A stretch of 64,000 nt of DNA from Streptomyces lincolnensis (GCF_021173675.1 NZ_JAIHON010000006.1:248001-312000), one strand, 5' to 3'. Positions 38,985 through 48,695 are shown, counted from the stretch's first letter. Notes: generated by a model not told the origin, from the letters alone. A program made the numbers and translations.

Positions 38985-39743
38985 ATGAACGTGGCAGCGA
39001 CCACCGACGGCACCGCAGAGCAGACCGACACCGCTTCGCCCGGGCGTCCCGCCCCGCGTCGCCGTGGCGGTCGTATCGCCCTGGCGGTCAGCGTCTTCGG
39101 CGAACTCCTCATCACGGGCGGCCTGGTCCTCGGCCTGTTCGTCGTCTACTCGCTGTGGTGGACCAACGTCCTCGCCGACCGCAAGGCCGACCAGCAGGGC
39201 GACAAGGTCCGCGACACCTGGGCCCAGGAGCAGGACAAGGGTCCGGGAGCGCTGGACACGGGCGACGGCATCGGCTTCCTGCACGTGCCGGCCATGAAGA
39301 ACGGTGAGGTCCTGGTCGAGAAGGGCACGACCTCGAAGATCCTCAACGACGGCGTCGCCGGCTACTACACCGACCCGGTCAAGGCCACGCTCCCGACCAG
39401 CGGCAAGAACGGCAACTTCTCCCTCGCCGCCCACCGCGACGGGCACGGCGCGAAGTTCCACAACATCGACAAGCTGAAGAAGGGTGACGCGATCGTCTTC
39501 GAGACGAAGGACAAGTGGTACGTGTACAAGGTCTACGCCGCCCTTCCGGAAACCTCGAAGTACAACGTCAAGACCCTCGCCGCCGTCCCCAAGGAGTCCG
39601 GGAAGAAGAAGGCCGGCAAGTACATCACCCTCACCACCTGCACGCCCGTCTACACCAGCCGCTACCGCTACGTCGTCTGGGGCGAGCTGGTCCGGGTGGA
39701 CCCGGTGGACAGCAGGCGGACACCGCCGAAGGAACTCGACTGA
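38985..39743 (+). CDS. Class E sortase (third of three)
   Basis: 252 aa, ATG 38985, 6 bp after the previous stop. One membrane helix (VFGELLITGGLVLGLFVVYS); sortase core with His in NFSLAAHRDGHGAKF, Cys in ITLTTCTPVY and Arg in RYRYVVWG. The His motif is LAAHRD rather than AGHRN/R, so substrate use may differ. It closes the operon before a strong terminator. Confidence 0.92.
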   Translation: MNVAATTDGTAEQTDTASPGRPAPRRRGGRIALAVSVFGELLITGGLVLGLFVVYSLWWTNVLADRKADQQGDKVRDTWAQEQDKGPGALDTGDGIGFLHVPAMKNGEVLVEKGTTSKILNDGVAGYYTDPVKATLPTSGKNGNFSLAAHRDGHGAKFHNIDKLKKGDAIVFETKDKWYVYKVYAALPETSKYNVKTLAAVPKESGKKKAGKYITLTTCTPVYTSRYRYVVWGELVRVDPVDSRRTPPKELD

Positions 39744-39775
39744 GGCAGGCGCCCCCCCGGCAGGGGGAAGGTACG

Positions 39776-39820
39776 AGGAAGGGGCCTCGACACCCGCTCA
39801 GGGTGTCGAGGCCCCTTCCT
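39776..39820. terminator. Strong bidirectional terminator
   Basis: A 19-bp perfect stem (39776-39794 with 39802-39820) rich in GGGGCC/GGCCCC, flanked by AGGAA/TTCCT, between convergent sortase and kinase operons. Confidence 0.93.
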
Positions 39821-39850
39821 GTGGTGGCCCGTGGTGACCGGTCCAGGGGG

Positions 39851-41815
39851 CTAGCCGAAGATGCCGCCGTTGTCGCCGTTGCCGTTGTTCTGGTCCACGG
39901 CGATCAGGTTGACCGCGGTGCCGCGGTCGACCTGGGTGTTGGGCTGCGGGTCCTGGCTGATGACGACGGCGTTGTCGTCCTGGGAGCCGGCGATGTTGCC
40001 GACGGTCAGCCCGGCGTCCTCGATGGCCTTCTTGGCGTCCTTCAGCCTCTGCTGCGTCACGCCCGGGACCGGGACCTGCTGACCGGCCTTGCCGACCTGG
40101 ATGGTGACCGTCTGGTTCTTGCTGAGCTGGGTGCCGGCCTGGGGGTCGGTGGAGATGACCTTGCCGACCTGGTTCGGGTCCTGGGTCTCGACCTCTACGC
40201 AGGTGCCGACCAGGTTGTTGGCCGTCATCTGGGCCTTGGCCGCGTCACAGGACTGGTTCAGGACGTCCGGCACCGTGACCTTCTCCTCCGCCTTGGCGAT
40301 GGTGAGGGTGATGGTGGTGCCCTTCTGGACCTCCGTGCCGAGACCGGGATCCTGCTCCAGGACCTTGCCGGCCTCCTCCGTGGACACCTGGTCCTTGGTC
40401 TCGACGACGAAGTTGTACTTCGCGTCGGTGAGGATCGACTTCGCCTCGTCGATGTCCTTGCCGAGGACACTGGGCACCGCCACCTTCGGCGCACCGGTGG
40501 AGACCACCAGGTTGACCGTGGTCTGCTTCTTGACCTCGGTGCCGGAGTCCGGGTCCTGGTCGCAGATCTTGCCCTTGGCCTGGTCCTCGCAGGGCTTGTT
40601 GGTGATGCTCAGCTTCAGTTCCGCGTTGATGGCCAGTTCCTTGGCCTGCGCCTCGGTCTGGCTGATGAAGTCCGGGACGGTGGTCTTGTCGTTGGCCACA
40701 CCGTCGCTCGCGAAGATCCACCGGCCGATCAGGATCGCGCCCACCAGCACCAGGACACCCGCCACGACCAGGAGGATCGTCGAGGTGTTGGACTTCTTCT
40801 GCTGGCGGCGCCGGGCCGGCCTGTCGTCGTAGCCGTAGCCGCCGTCGTCCGGGTTCACGGGCGGCAGCATCGTGGTCGCCCCGGCGCCCGAGTCGGCGCG
40901 CAGGGCCGTCGTCGGCTGGTCGTCGGGGTAGCCGCCGTAGCCCACGGAGCCCATCGCGGCCGTGGCCGCGACCGGCTGGCCGTCGAGGCAGGCCTCGATG
41001 TCGTTGCGCATCTCGTCGGCGGACTGGTAGCGGTAGTTCGGGTCCTTGACCAGCGCCTTGAGGACGATGGCGTCCATCTCGGGCGTGATCTCGGGGTCGA
41101 AGACCGACGGGGACTGCGGCTCCTCACGGACGTGCTGGTACGCGACCGCGACCGGGGAGTCGCCCACGAACGGCGGGCGCACGGTGAGCAGCTCGTACAG
41201 CAGACAGCCGGTGGAGTACAGGTCCGAGCGGGCGTCGACCTGCTCACCCTTGGCCTGCTCCGGCGAGAGGTACTGGGCGGTGCCGATGACCGCCGAGGTC
41301 TGCGTCATCGTCATGCCGGAGTCGCCCATGGCGCGGGCGATGCCGAAGTCCATCACCTTGACCTGGCCGTTGCGCGTCAGCATGACGTTCGCCGGCTTGA
41401 TGTCGCGGTGGACGATGCCGTTGCGATGGGCGTACTCCAGGCCCTGGAGGATGCCGATGGTCATCTCCATGGCGCGCTCCGGCAGCAGCTTGCGGCCGGA
41501 GTGGAGCAGCTCACGCAGGGTCGAGCCGTCCACGTACTCCATGACGATGTACGGGATCGACACGTTGTCGATGTAGTCCTCGCCCGTGTCGTAGACCGCG
41601 ACGATCGCGGGATGGTTGAGCGAGGCGGCCGACTGGGCCTCCCGGCGGAACCGGGCCTGGAAGGACGGGTCGCGCGCGAGGTCCGCGCGCAGGGTCTTCA
41701 CCGCCACCTGGCGTCCCAGACGGGTGTCATGCGCGAGGTAGACCTCCGCCATGCCACCACGACCGAGCACCTGGCCCAGTTCGTACCGGCCGCCGAGGCG
41801 ACGCGGCTCTTCCAT
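39851..41815 (-). CDS. pknB: PASTA-domain Ser/Thr kinase (PknB-type)
   Basis: 654 aa, ATG 41815. Kinase domain residues 10-275: LGRGGMAEVYLA, Lys in VAVKTLRA, HRDIKPANVML, MDFGIARAM, GTAQYLSPEQ. After a Gly/Pro-rich juxtamembrane part comes one membrane helix (STILLVVAGVLVLVGAILIG, about residue 340), then four extracellular PASTA repeats (e.g. TVPDFISQTEAQAKEL, VTVPDVLNQSCDAAKA). It senses wall precursors and phosphorylates division and wall proteins. It is the last gene of the leftward wall cluster. Confidence 0.95.
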   Translation of the reverse strand: MEEPRRLGGRYELGQVLGRGGMAEVYLAHDTRLGRQVAVKTLRADLARDPSFQARFRREAQSAASLNHPAIVAVYDTGEDYIDNVSIPYIVMEYVDGSTLRELLHSGRKLLPERAMEMTIGILQGLEYAHRNGIVHRDIKPANVMLTRNGQVKVMDFGIARAMGDSGMTMTQTSAVIGTAQYLSPEQAKGEQVDARSDLYSTGCLLYELLTVRPPFVGDSPVAVAYQHVREEPQSPSVFDPEITPEMDAIVLKALVKDPNYRYQSADEMRNDIEACLDGQPVAATAAMGSVGYGGYPDDQPTTALRADSGAGATTMLPPVNPDDGGYGYDDRPARRRQQKKSNTSTILLVVAGVLVLVGAILIGRWIFASDGVANDKTTVPDFISQTEAQAKELAINAELKLSITNKPCEDQAKGKICDQDPDSGTEVKKQTTVNLVVSTGAPKVAVPSVLGKDIDEAKSILTDAKYNFVVETKDQVSTEEAGKVLEQDPGLGTEVQKGTTITLTIAKAEEKVTVPDVLNQSCDAAKAQMTANNLVGTCVEVETQDPNQVGKVISTDPQAGTQLSKNQTVTIQVGKAGQQVPVPGVTQQRLKDAKKAIEDAGLTVGNIAGSQDDNAVVISQDPQPNTQVDRGTAVNLIAVDQNNGNGDNGGIFG

Positions 41816-41984
41816 AGCTTCCTACCAGCCCTCTCCGTCGGTCCCGACCGGCACGGGTGTGCGGTCGGAGGCTGCCGTCCGGGCCTACCGTACCCGGCTA
41901 GCTTTGTGTGACCTGGCCAAGTGCGTCACCCGATACAGGACCGGTATCGCAACGTGCACCGATGTGAAGGGGACGTGAGCGGGG

Positions 41985-43466
41985 TCACTTCTTGCTGTTG
42001 ATGACCGCCTCCATCACGCTCTTCGCGATCGGCGCCGCGAGGCCGCCGCCGGAGATGTTCTCGCGGACGGCCTCGTCGTCCTGGATGACCACGGCCACGG
42101 CGACCGGCGCGCTGCCGTCGGCGACCTTGGCGTAGGAGATGAACCACGCGTACGGGTTCTTGCTGTTGTTCTCGCCGTGCTGGGCGGTACCGGTCTTGCC
42201 GCCCACCGTGACACCGTCGCCGATCTGGGCGTTCTTGCCGGTGCCGTCCTTGACGACGGTCTCCATCATGTCCTGGAGGATCTGCGCGTTCTTCGCCGAC
42301 AGCGGCTGGCTCAGCTCCTCCGGCTCGGTCTTCTCGATCGGGTCGATCGTCGGGGCCTGGAGCTCGTCGACCATGTACGGCTTCATCAGCTTGCCGTCGT
42401 TGGCGACCGCCGAGGCGACCATGGCCATCTGGAGCGGGGTCGCGGCGGTGTTGAACTGGCCGATCGAGGACAGCGCGGTCTCCGAGGGGGCCATGTCGTC
42501 GGAGAAGTTCGAGGCGCTGGCGCGGACGGGCGTGAACTGCTCGGAGCCGAAGCCGAACTTCTTGGCCTCGGCGAGCATCTTGTCGTTGCCGAGGTCGGAG
42601 CCGACCTTGCCGAAGACGGTGTTGCAGGAGTACTGCAGGGCCACCCGCAGGGTCGCGTTCTCGCAGGGGATGGTGCCCTCGTTCGGCAGCACGGTGGTGG
42701 TGCCCGGCATCGTCCACGGCAGCGGCGACCTGGTCTTCTGGTCGGCCGAGGTGTACAGGCCGTTCTCCAGGGCGGCCGCCGCGGTGACGACCTTGAAGGT
42801 GGAGCCGGGCGGGTAGGTCTCGCGCAGGGCGCGGTTGAGCATCGGGTCGTTCGGGTCGTTCTTCTTCTGGAGCTTCGTCCACGCGTCGGTGTCGGTCGTC
42901 GTGGAGTTGCCCGCGAAGGAGGAGGGGTCGTACGACGGGAAGGAGGCCAGCGCCAGGATCTTGCCGGTGGAGGGCTCGATCGCGGCGACCGCGCCCTTGC
43001 CGCCCTGCTTCCTCAGACCGTCGTAGGCGGCCTTCTGGGCGGCGGCGTTGAGGGTGGTGACCACATTGCCGCCCTCCTTCTCCTTGCCCGTCAGCATGTC
43101 GAGGGTGTTGCGGAAGAACAGCCGGTCGTCGTTGCCGGTGAGGATGCCGTCCTCGATGGACTCCAGCTGGGTGGCGCCGAAGGCCTGTGAGGCGTAGCCG
43201 GTGACGGGCGCCCACATGGGGCCGTTCATGTAGGTGCGCTTGAACTTGAAGTCGCTGCCGTCGGTCTCCTTGGAGCCGGTGATCGCCTTGCCGTCGACGA
43301 TGATGTTGCCGCGGGGCGAGGCGTACCGCTCGATGATGACGCGACGGTTCTCCTTCTGGGTGCGCAGCTCGTCGGCCTGGACGTACTGGATCCAGTTGTC
43401 GCGGATGAGCAGGGCCAGGACGAGGAGTCCGCAGAAGATCGCGATCCGGCGCAGGGGCTTGTTCAT
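41985..43466 (-). CDS. pbpA: Penicillin-binding protein A (class B transpeptidase)
   Basis: 493 aa, ATG 43466 overlapping the rodA stop. N-terminal membrane anchor (IAIFCGLLVLALLIR), then transpeptidase motifs: YPPGSTFKVV (Ser-x-x-Lys), LQYSCNTVFG (S-x-N) and VGGKTGTAQHG (KTG). It cross-links peptidoglycan together with the SEDS partner encoded just upstream. Confidence 0.95.
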   Translation of the reverse strand: MNKPLRRIAIFCGLLVLALLIRDNWIQYVQADELRTQKENRRVIIERYASPRGNIIVDGKAITGSKETDGSDFKFKRTYMNGPMWAPVTGYASQAFGATQLESIEDGILTGNDDRLFFRNTLDMLTGKEKEGGNVVTTLNAAAQKAAYDGLRKQGGKGAVAAIEPSTGKILALASFPSYDPSSFAGNSTTTDTDAWTKLQKKNDPNDPMLNRALRETYPPGSTFKVVTAAAALENGLYTSADQKTRSPLPWTMPGTTTVLPNEGTIPCENATLRVALQYSCNTVFGKVGSDLGNDKMLAEAKKFGFGSEQFTPVRASASNFSDDMAPSETALSSIGQFNTAATPLQMAMVASAVANDGKLMKPYMVDELQAPTIDPIEKTEPEELSQPLSAKNAQILQDMMETVVKDGTGKNAQIGDGVTVGGKTGTAQHGENNSKNPYAWFISYAKVADGSAPVAVAVVIQDDEAVRENISGGGLAAPIAKSVMEAVINSKK

Positions 43467-44905
43467 GACGGGCGGACCACCTGGGTCATCTCGGCGTCGG
43501 GGTTGGGAGCGGGGGCGGGTGCCGGGCGGCGTGCGGTGTCGCTGATGCGCAGCAGGATGCCGATCAGCGCCCAGTTGGCGATGACGGAGGAACCGCCGTA
43601 CGCCACGAAGGGCAGCGTCATACCGGTCAGCGGGATGAGGCCCATGACACCGCCGGCCACCACGAAGACCTGGAGCGCGAAGGCGCCGGACAGGCCGATG
43701 GCCAGCAGCTTGCCGAACGGGTCGCGGGCGGCGAGCGCCGTACGCACACCGCGCTCGACGATCAGACCGTAGAGCAGCAGGATCGCCATGACGCCCGCGA
43801 GGCCCAGCTCCTCGCCGAAGGTGGCGAGGATGAAGTCGGAGTTGGCGGCGAAGCCGATGAGGTCGGAGTTGCCCTGCCCGAGACCGGTGCCGAGGGTGCC
43901 GCCGGAGCCGAAGGCCCACAGGGCCTGCATGGACTGCTCGGTGTGGCCGTAGACGCCCTGCCTGCTGAGTGTGTACTCGCGCATCGGGTCCAGCCACGCC
44001 TGGACGCGCTGCTGGACGTGCGACTCGAAGGAGGCGACGCCCACGGCGCCGGCCGCGGACATCAGCAGACCGAAGACGATCCAGCTGGTCCGCTCGGTGG
44101 CGACGTACAGCATGATGACGAACATCCCGAAGAACAGCAGGGATGTACCGAGGTCGGTCTCGAAGACCAGGATGAGGATCGACATCACCCAGACGACGAG
44201 GATCGGACCGAGGTCGCGGCCGCGCGGCAGGTACAGGCCGATGAAACGCCGGCTGGCCAGCGCCAGGGCGTCTCTCTTGACCATGAGGTAGCCGGCGAAG
44301 AACACCGCGAGGGCGATCTTCGCGAACTCGCCCGGCTGGAGCGTGCCGAGGCCGGGAATCTTGATCCAGATCTTGGCGCCGTAGGTCGGGGCGCTGATGC
44401 CGGGGATCAGCGGCATCACCAGGAGGAGCAGGGCCCCGGCCATGGAGATGTAGGTGTAGCGCTGAAGGACGCGGTGGTCCTTGAGGAAGATCAGTACGAC
44501 GACCAGCAGGGCGACGCCCATCGCGGAGTACAGCAGCTGGCGCGGTGCCGCCTCGACGAAGGTGTTGCTCGCCTGGAGCCGCCTGGACTGGTCCAGCCGC
44601 CAGATGACGACCAGCCCGAGCCCGTTCAGCAGGGTGGCCAGCGGCAGCAGCAGCGGGTCGGCGTACGGTGCGAACTTCCGTACGACGACATGGCCGATGC
44701 CCGCGAGGAGGCCGAGCCCGAGGCCGTAGCTCAGCAGGCCGGGCGGCACCTTGTCGTTGATCGCCAGCCCCACGTTGGCGTACGCGAAAACCGGAATGAG
44801 AACCGCGAACGCCAGCAACGCCAGCTCGGTGTTGCGCCGGCTCGGCGCGCCGATGGCGCCGATCGTGGACGTGTGGTGGGTCGGCGAGTTCGTAGTGCTG
44901 CTCAT
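43463..44905 (-). CDS. rodA: RodA/FtsW-type SEDS glycosyltransferase
   Basis: 480 aa, ATG 44905, at least ten membrane helices. Signatures: PSRRNTELALLAFAV start, LQPGEFAKIALAVFFAGYL, FETDLGTSLLFFGMFVIMLY, and the C-terminal GLIPLTGMTLPFVAYGGSS. SEDS proteins polymerise lipid II; this one is paired with PBPA and overlaps it by 4 bp. Confidence 0.95.
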   Translation of the reverse strand: MSSTTNSPTHHTSTIGAIGAPSRRNTELALLAFAVLIPVFAYANVGLAINDKVPPGLLSYGLGLGLLAGIGHVVVRKFAPYADPLLLPLATLLNGLGLVVIWRLDQSRRLQASNTFVEAAPRQLLYSAMGVALLVVVLIFLKDHRVLQRYTYISMAGALLLLVMPLIPGISAPTYGAKIWIKIPGLGTLQPGEFAKIALAVFFAGYLMVKRDALALASRRFIGLYLPRGRDLGPILVVWVMSILILVFETDLGTSLLFFGMFVIMLYVATERTSWIVFGLLMSAAGAVGVASFESHVQQRVQAWLDPMREYTLSRQGVYGHTEQSMQALWAFGSGGTLGTGLGQGNSDLIGFAANSDFILATFGEELGLAGVMAILLLYGLIVERGVRTALAARDPFGKLLAIGLSGAFALQVFVVAGGVMGLIPLTGMTLPFVAYGGSSVIANWALIGILLRISDTARRPAPAPAPNPDAEMTQVVRPS

Positions 44906-44932
44906 CGTGTGACTGGGCCTCTCACGGCTTGC

Positions 44933-46510
44933 CTACTGCGTACCGCATTGCCCGACGACCTGCTTCTCTTCCTCCGAGAGGGTGGGGCCGGGAGTGGGAG
45001 TAGGGGCGGTCGTGGACGGGGTCGGGGACGTCGACGGTGAGCCCGAGGGGTTCGGGGTCGGTGTCGCCTTGGACGTGAGGGAGGTGCGGGTGGTTCCCGT
45101 GGTGCCTCCGGCCTCGCCCTCTCCGGTCTTGGAGTTCTGCTCGCTCTCGGCCTGCTGCTGCGCGACCCGCTTCTTGCACGCGGAGGCCTGCACCGCCAGC
45201 TCGTTGATCTTCTTCTGGGCGTTGCTCAGACCGCCCTCGGCGATCGTGCCCTCGACCGACTTCTGCCAGTACGGCGGCAGGTACTTGAGTTCGATCTCGG
45301 GGTGGTCCTTCTCCACCTTCGACAGGGACACCCAGGCCAGGTCCTGGCTGATGCCCCGGTACAGCGCGACATGGTCGTCGTTGACGCCGACGTAGTACTG
45401 CGTCTGCGTCCAGCGCCAGCCGCCGTAGAGACCGCCGCCGACGACGGCGAGGGTGAGGGCGATGTAGAAGGATCTCTTCAGCCACTTGCGCCCCTTGCGG
45501 GGCTTGACGAAGTCGTCGTCGGAGTAGTCGCCGAAGCCGTTGGCGGGGATGTAGCCGGTGGTGTCGCCGGAGCCGGGCGGGCCGAACTCGCCGCCCCCGC
45601 CGCCCTGTCCGGGCACCTGGCGGCCGAGCCCGGAGGCGCGCCCTGCCGGGGTCTGCATGATGCCGGGGTCGTGCAGGTGGTTCTGGTTCTCGGCGACCGC
45701 GCCGACCACGACCGGGGTGTCGGACAGCTGCCCGGCGAGGGTGTCGCCGGTGTCGAGGTCGAGGACGTCGGCGACGATGACCGTGATGTTGTCCGGGCCG
45801 CCGCCGCGCAGCGCGAGCTCGATCAGCTGCTGCACGGTCTCCTGGGGGCCCTGGTAGCTGGCGAGGGTGTCCTCGAGGGTCTGGTGGGAGACCACCCCGG
45901 ACAGCCCGTCGGAGCAGATCAGGTAGCGGTCGCCGGCCCGGACCTCACGGATCGACAGGTCGGGTTCGACGTGCTCGCCGCTGCCCAGCGCGCGCATGAG
46001 GAGCGAGCGCTGCGGGTGCGTGGTCGCCTCCTCCTCGGTGATGCGGCCCTCGTCGACCAGGCGCTGCACCCAGGTGTGGTCCTGCGTGATCTGGGTCAGG
46101 ACCCCGTCGCGGAGCAGGTACGCGCGCGAGTCGCCCACGTGCACGAGACCGAGCCGCTGGCCGGTCCACAGCAGGGCGGTGAGCGTCGTGCCCATGCCCT
46201 CCAGCTGCGGGTCCTCCTCGACCATCGAACGCAGTTGGTCGTTGGCACGCTGTACGGCGGTGCCGAGCGAGGTGAGGATGTCGGAGCCGGGGACGTCGTC
46301 GTCGAGCGCGACGATGGTGGAGATGGCCTCGGAGGAGGCGACCTCGCCGGCCGCGGCGCCGCCCATGCCGTCGGCGATCGCGAGCAGGCGCGGACCGGCG
46401 TATCCGGAGTCCTCGTTGCCCTCCCGGATCATGCCTTTGTGCGATCCGGCGGCGAAGCGCAGTGACAGACTCATGCGCACCTCGCCCGTCGGCTCCGGGT
46501 ACATCCGCAC
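44933..46510 (-). CDS. pstP: PP2C-family Ser/Thr phosphatase (PstP)
   Basis: About 525 aa; GTG 46510 is chosen for the GGAGG 9 nt upstream, but GTG 46519 or ATG 46504 are possible. The PP2C core has REGNEDSGYA, LLAIADGMGG, GMGTTLTALL, VGDSRAYLLR, LICSDGLSG and GGPDNITVIV, giving all metal-binding Asp residues. After a linker there is one membrane helix (FYIALTLAVVGGGLYGG) and an extracellular Ser/Thr/Pro tail with two Cys. It reverses PknB-type phosphorylation. Confidence 0.94.
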   Translation of the reverse strand: MRMYPEPTGEVRMSLSLRFAAGSHKGMIREGNEDSGYAGPRLLAIADGMGGAAAGEVASSEAISTIVALDDDVPGSDILTSLGTAVQRANDQLRSMVEEDPQLEGMGTTLTALLWTGQRLGLVHVGDSRAYLLRDGVLTQITQDHTWVQRLVDEGRITEEEATTHPQRSLLMRALGSGEHVEPDLSIREVRAGDRYLICSDGLSGVVSHQTLEDTLASYQGPQETVQQLIELALRGGGPDNITVIVADVLDLDTGDTLAGQLSDTPVVVGAVAENQNHLHDPGIMQTPAGRASGLGRQVPGQGGGGGEFGPPGSGDTTGYIPANGFGDYSDDDFVKPRKGRKWLKRSFYIALTLAVVGGGLYGGWRWTQTQYYVGVNDDHVALYRGISQDLAWVSLSKVEKDHPEIELKYLPPYWQKSVEGTIAEGGLSNAQKKINELAVQASACKKRVAQQQAESEQNSKTGEGEAGGTTGTTRTSLTSKATPTPNPSGSPSTSPTPSTTAPTPTPGPTLSEEEKQVVGQCGTQ

Positions 46511-46602
46511 GGTGCCCACCCTCCGGTCGGGAGCGCGCCGGGGCCCGGGGTGAGGGCCGCCGCTGCGTGCTCGCTCCGCTCGCGCTCATTCATGACGTAG
46601 CA

Positions 46603-47115
46603 CTACTTCCGCAGCTCGATGACGGTCTTGCCGATGCGGAGGGGCGCGCCCGGCGCAATCGGTGTGGGGGTCGTCAGCCGCGTTCGGTCGAGGTACGTGC
46701 CGTTGGTGGAGCCCAGGTCCTCGACGATCCACTGGCCGTCGCGGTCCGGGTAGATCCTGGCATGGCGGCTGGAGGCGTAGTCGTCGTCCAGCACGATGGT
46801 GCTGTCGTGCGCCCGGCCCAGGGTGATGGTCTGGCCCTGAAGCGCGACCGTGGTGCCGGTGAGGGTGCCCTCGGTCACCACCAGCTTGGTCGGGGCGTTA
46901 CGACGCTGTCGGCCCCCGGCGGCCTGCTGGCGCTGTTGCGGGGGCGCGGCCTGGCGGGCGGCCTGCTGCTGCCGTCCGCTCTCCCGGCGCGAGCCGCGCT
47001 GAGTGACGCGCGTTCCGAACAGGTCGCTGCGGATGACCTGCACGGCCACGATCACGAACAGCCACAGTACGGCCAGGAAACCCAGCCGCATGACCGTGAG
47101 GGTCAGCTCTGACAT
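46603..47115 (-). CDS. fhaB: FHA-domain protein FhaB-type
   Basis: 170 aa, ATG 47115. N-terminal membrane helix (LGFLAVLWLFVIVAVQVI), Gln-rich linker, and a C-terminal FHA domain: ITLGRAHDSTIVLDDDYASS, RHARIY, VEDLGSTNGTYLD. FHA domains bind phosphothreonine; in mycobacteria FhaB (FipA) links the kinases to the division machinery. Confidence 0.93.
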   Translation of the reverse strand: MSELTLTVMRLGFLAVLWLFVIVAVQVIRSDLFGTRVTQRGSRRESGRQQQAARQAAPPQQRQQAAGGRQRRNAPTKLVVTEGTLTGTTVALQGQTITLGRAHDSTIVLDDDYASSRHARIYPDRDGQWIVEDLGSTNGTYLDRTRLTTPTPIAPGAPLRIGKTVIELRK

Positions 47116-47125
47116 TGCCCCCGCT

Positions 47126-47995
47126 TCACCCTTCGGCTTGCCGGTAAATGATGGTGGTGCTGCCCACGACGATCCGCGAGCCGTCGCGGAGCGTAGCGCG
47201 GGTGGTGTGCTGCCCGTCCACCACGATGCCGTTGGTGGAGCCGAGATCCTGGATCGTCGAGGGCGAACCGGTCCGGATCTCGCAGTGCCGGCGGGAGACG
47301 CCGGGGTCGTCGATCCGCACGTCGGCCTCGGTGCTGCGGCCCAGCACGAGCGTCGCGCGGGAGATCTGGTGGCGGGTGCCGTTGATCTCGATCCAGTGGC
47401 GTGTGCGACCGCCTGCCGCGGGCGCGGCCGGGGGCCGCTGTCCGCCCGCGGGCTGCGGGTAGCCGTAACCGCCGCCACGGCCGCCGGGCGGTGGCGCGGC
47501 CGGCATCGGCGGGGCGCCCGCGGGCGCGGCGGCCGGCGGGTAGCCGTAGCCGCCGGGGGCGCCGGGCGCGGGGGAACCGGGGCGTCCGGCCGGGGCCGGT
47601 GCGGCGCCCTGCTGGTTGCTGGAGGAGGCGAGCGTACGGCTGCGCACCCGGTACAGGCCGGTGTCGAGGTCGTCCGCCTTCTCCAGGTGCACCTTGATCG
47701 GGCCCATGAAGGTGTAGCGCTGCTGCTTGGCGTAGTCGCGCACCATGCCGGCCAGCTCGTCGCCGAGCTGGCCCGAGTAGGGGCTCAGCCGCTCGAAGTC
47801 CGGCGTGCTCAGCTCCACGATGAAGTCATTGGGTACGACCGTCCGGTCGCGGTTCCAGATGGTCGCGTTGTTGTCGCACTCGCGCTGGAGAGCGCCGGCG
47901 ATCTCCACGGGCTGGACCTCGGACTTGAACACCTTGGCGAAGGTGCCGTTGACCAGACCTTCGAGACGCTGCTCGAACTTCTTCAGGACTCCCAT
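47126..47995 (-). CDS. fhaA: FHA-domain protein FhaA-type (DUF3662)
   Basis: 289 aa, ATG 47995. N-terminal DUF3662 domain (KKFEQRLEGLVNGTFAKVFK, EVQPVEIAGALQRECDNNA), a Pro/Gly-rich linker and a C-terminal FHA domain (LVLGRSTEADVRIDDPGVSR, RHCEIR, IQDLGSTNGIVVDGQ). It is the first gene of the leftward wall/signalling operon. Mycobacterial FhaA binds phosphorylated wall-synthesis regulators. Confidence 0.94.
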   Translation of the reverse strand: MGVLKKFEQRLEGLVNGTFAKVFKSEVQPVEIAGALQRECDNNATIWNRDRTVVPNDFIVELSTPDFERLSPYSGQLGDELAGMVRDYAKQQRYTFMGPIKVHLEKADDLDTGLYRVRSRTLASSSNQQGAAPAPAGRPGSPAPGAPGGYGYPPAAAPAGAPPMPAAPPPGGRGGGYGYPQPAGGQRPPAAPAAGGRTRHWIEINGTRHQISRATLVLGRSTEADVRIDDPGVSRRHCEIRTGSPSTIQDLGSTNGIVVDGQHTTRATLRDGSRIVVGSTTIIYRQAEG

Positions 47996-48438
47996 GGGGC
48001 ACCTCCTCCGTCCTTGCCGTCCTGGGTACTGCTTACCTGGTACTGCTTACTGATCGTATCCACGCGCCGGTGAATCGGCTGGTTCCCCCTGTCGGCCCGG
48101 TCGACAGGTGTCGACGCCTCCGAAGTTCCCTCTGGAGCCCGGCTTCGAACTCTTCTGTCAAGGATCGTAGAGGCGGCCGCAGACCAGTGTCCCGCACCTG
48201 ACTGTGGACCCCGACCGGCTCCTGGGGAGACGGCCGCTACCGGTACGAGGTTGATACGTGAACCGGTACTGGTTGATACGTAGTCGAAGGCGCCCCGGGT
48301 CGGTCGGGTTCTCCAGAACCCGCTGGTGGGCGGCTGCCCGCCGGTAAGGGATGTGAATCCACCCCGGCCCGCGTGCTAATGTTCTGCGTGTCGGAAGGCG
48401 CCGGACCGCACGGAACGGGGCCCGAGGACACACCCAAT
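47996..48438. promoter_or_regulatory. Upstream region of the fhaA operon
   Basis: 443 bp without coding character between divergent fhaA and tRNA-Leu. A tandem 12-bp repeat (TGGTACTGCTTA-type, 48024-48050) lies 30-55 bp upstream of fhaA, within the likely promoter/leader. Nothing else was recognised. Confidence 0.4.
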
Positions 48439-48522
48439 GCGCGGGTGGCGGAATAGGCAGACGCGCTGGATTCAGGTTCCAGTGCCCGCAAGGGCGTGGG
48501 GGTTCAACTCCCCCCTCGCGCA
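48439..48522 (+). tRNA. tRNA-Leu (CAG)
   Basis: 84 nt. Acceptor GCGCGGG/CTCGCGC, anticodon loop TTCAGGT (CAG) in stem CTGGA/TCCAG, long variable arm TGCCCGCAAGGGCGT and T-arm GGGGGTTCAACTCCCCC. CCA is not encoded. Confidence 0.97.
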
Positions 48523-48531
48523 CAACGGGAA

Positions 48532-48558
48532 GCCCCGTAGGTCTCGGACCTACGGGGC
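48532..48558 (+). terminator. Terminator after tRNA-Leu
   Basis: GCCCCGTAGGTC (48532-48543) pairs with GACCTACGGGGC (48547-48558), followed by CTTCTC. Confidence 0.8.
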
Positions 48559-48695
48559 CTTCTCATGTGTGGTGCTCACCTCAGGTGAGGACAATCACAT
48601 CGATGTTCCCCACCTGAGGCGTCGGCCTGGGATTCCCCGCCGGGGCTCCTTCTTCCGGTGGCTACGGTTTCCGGTGGCTACGCGGCTTCCGGTGG

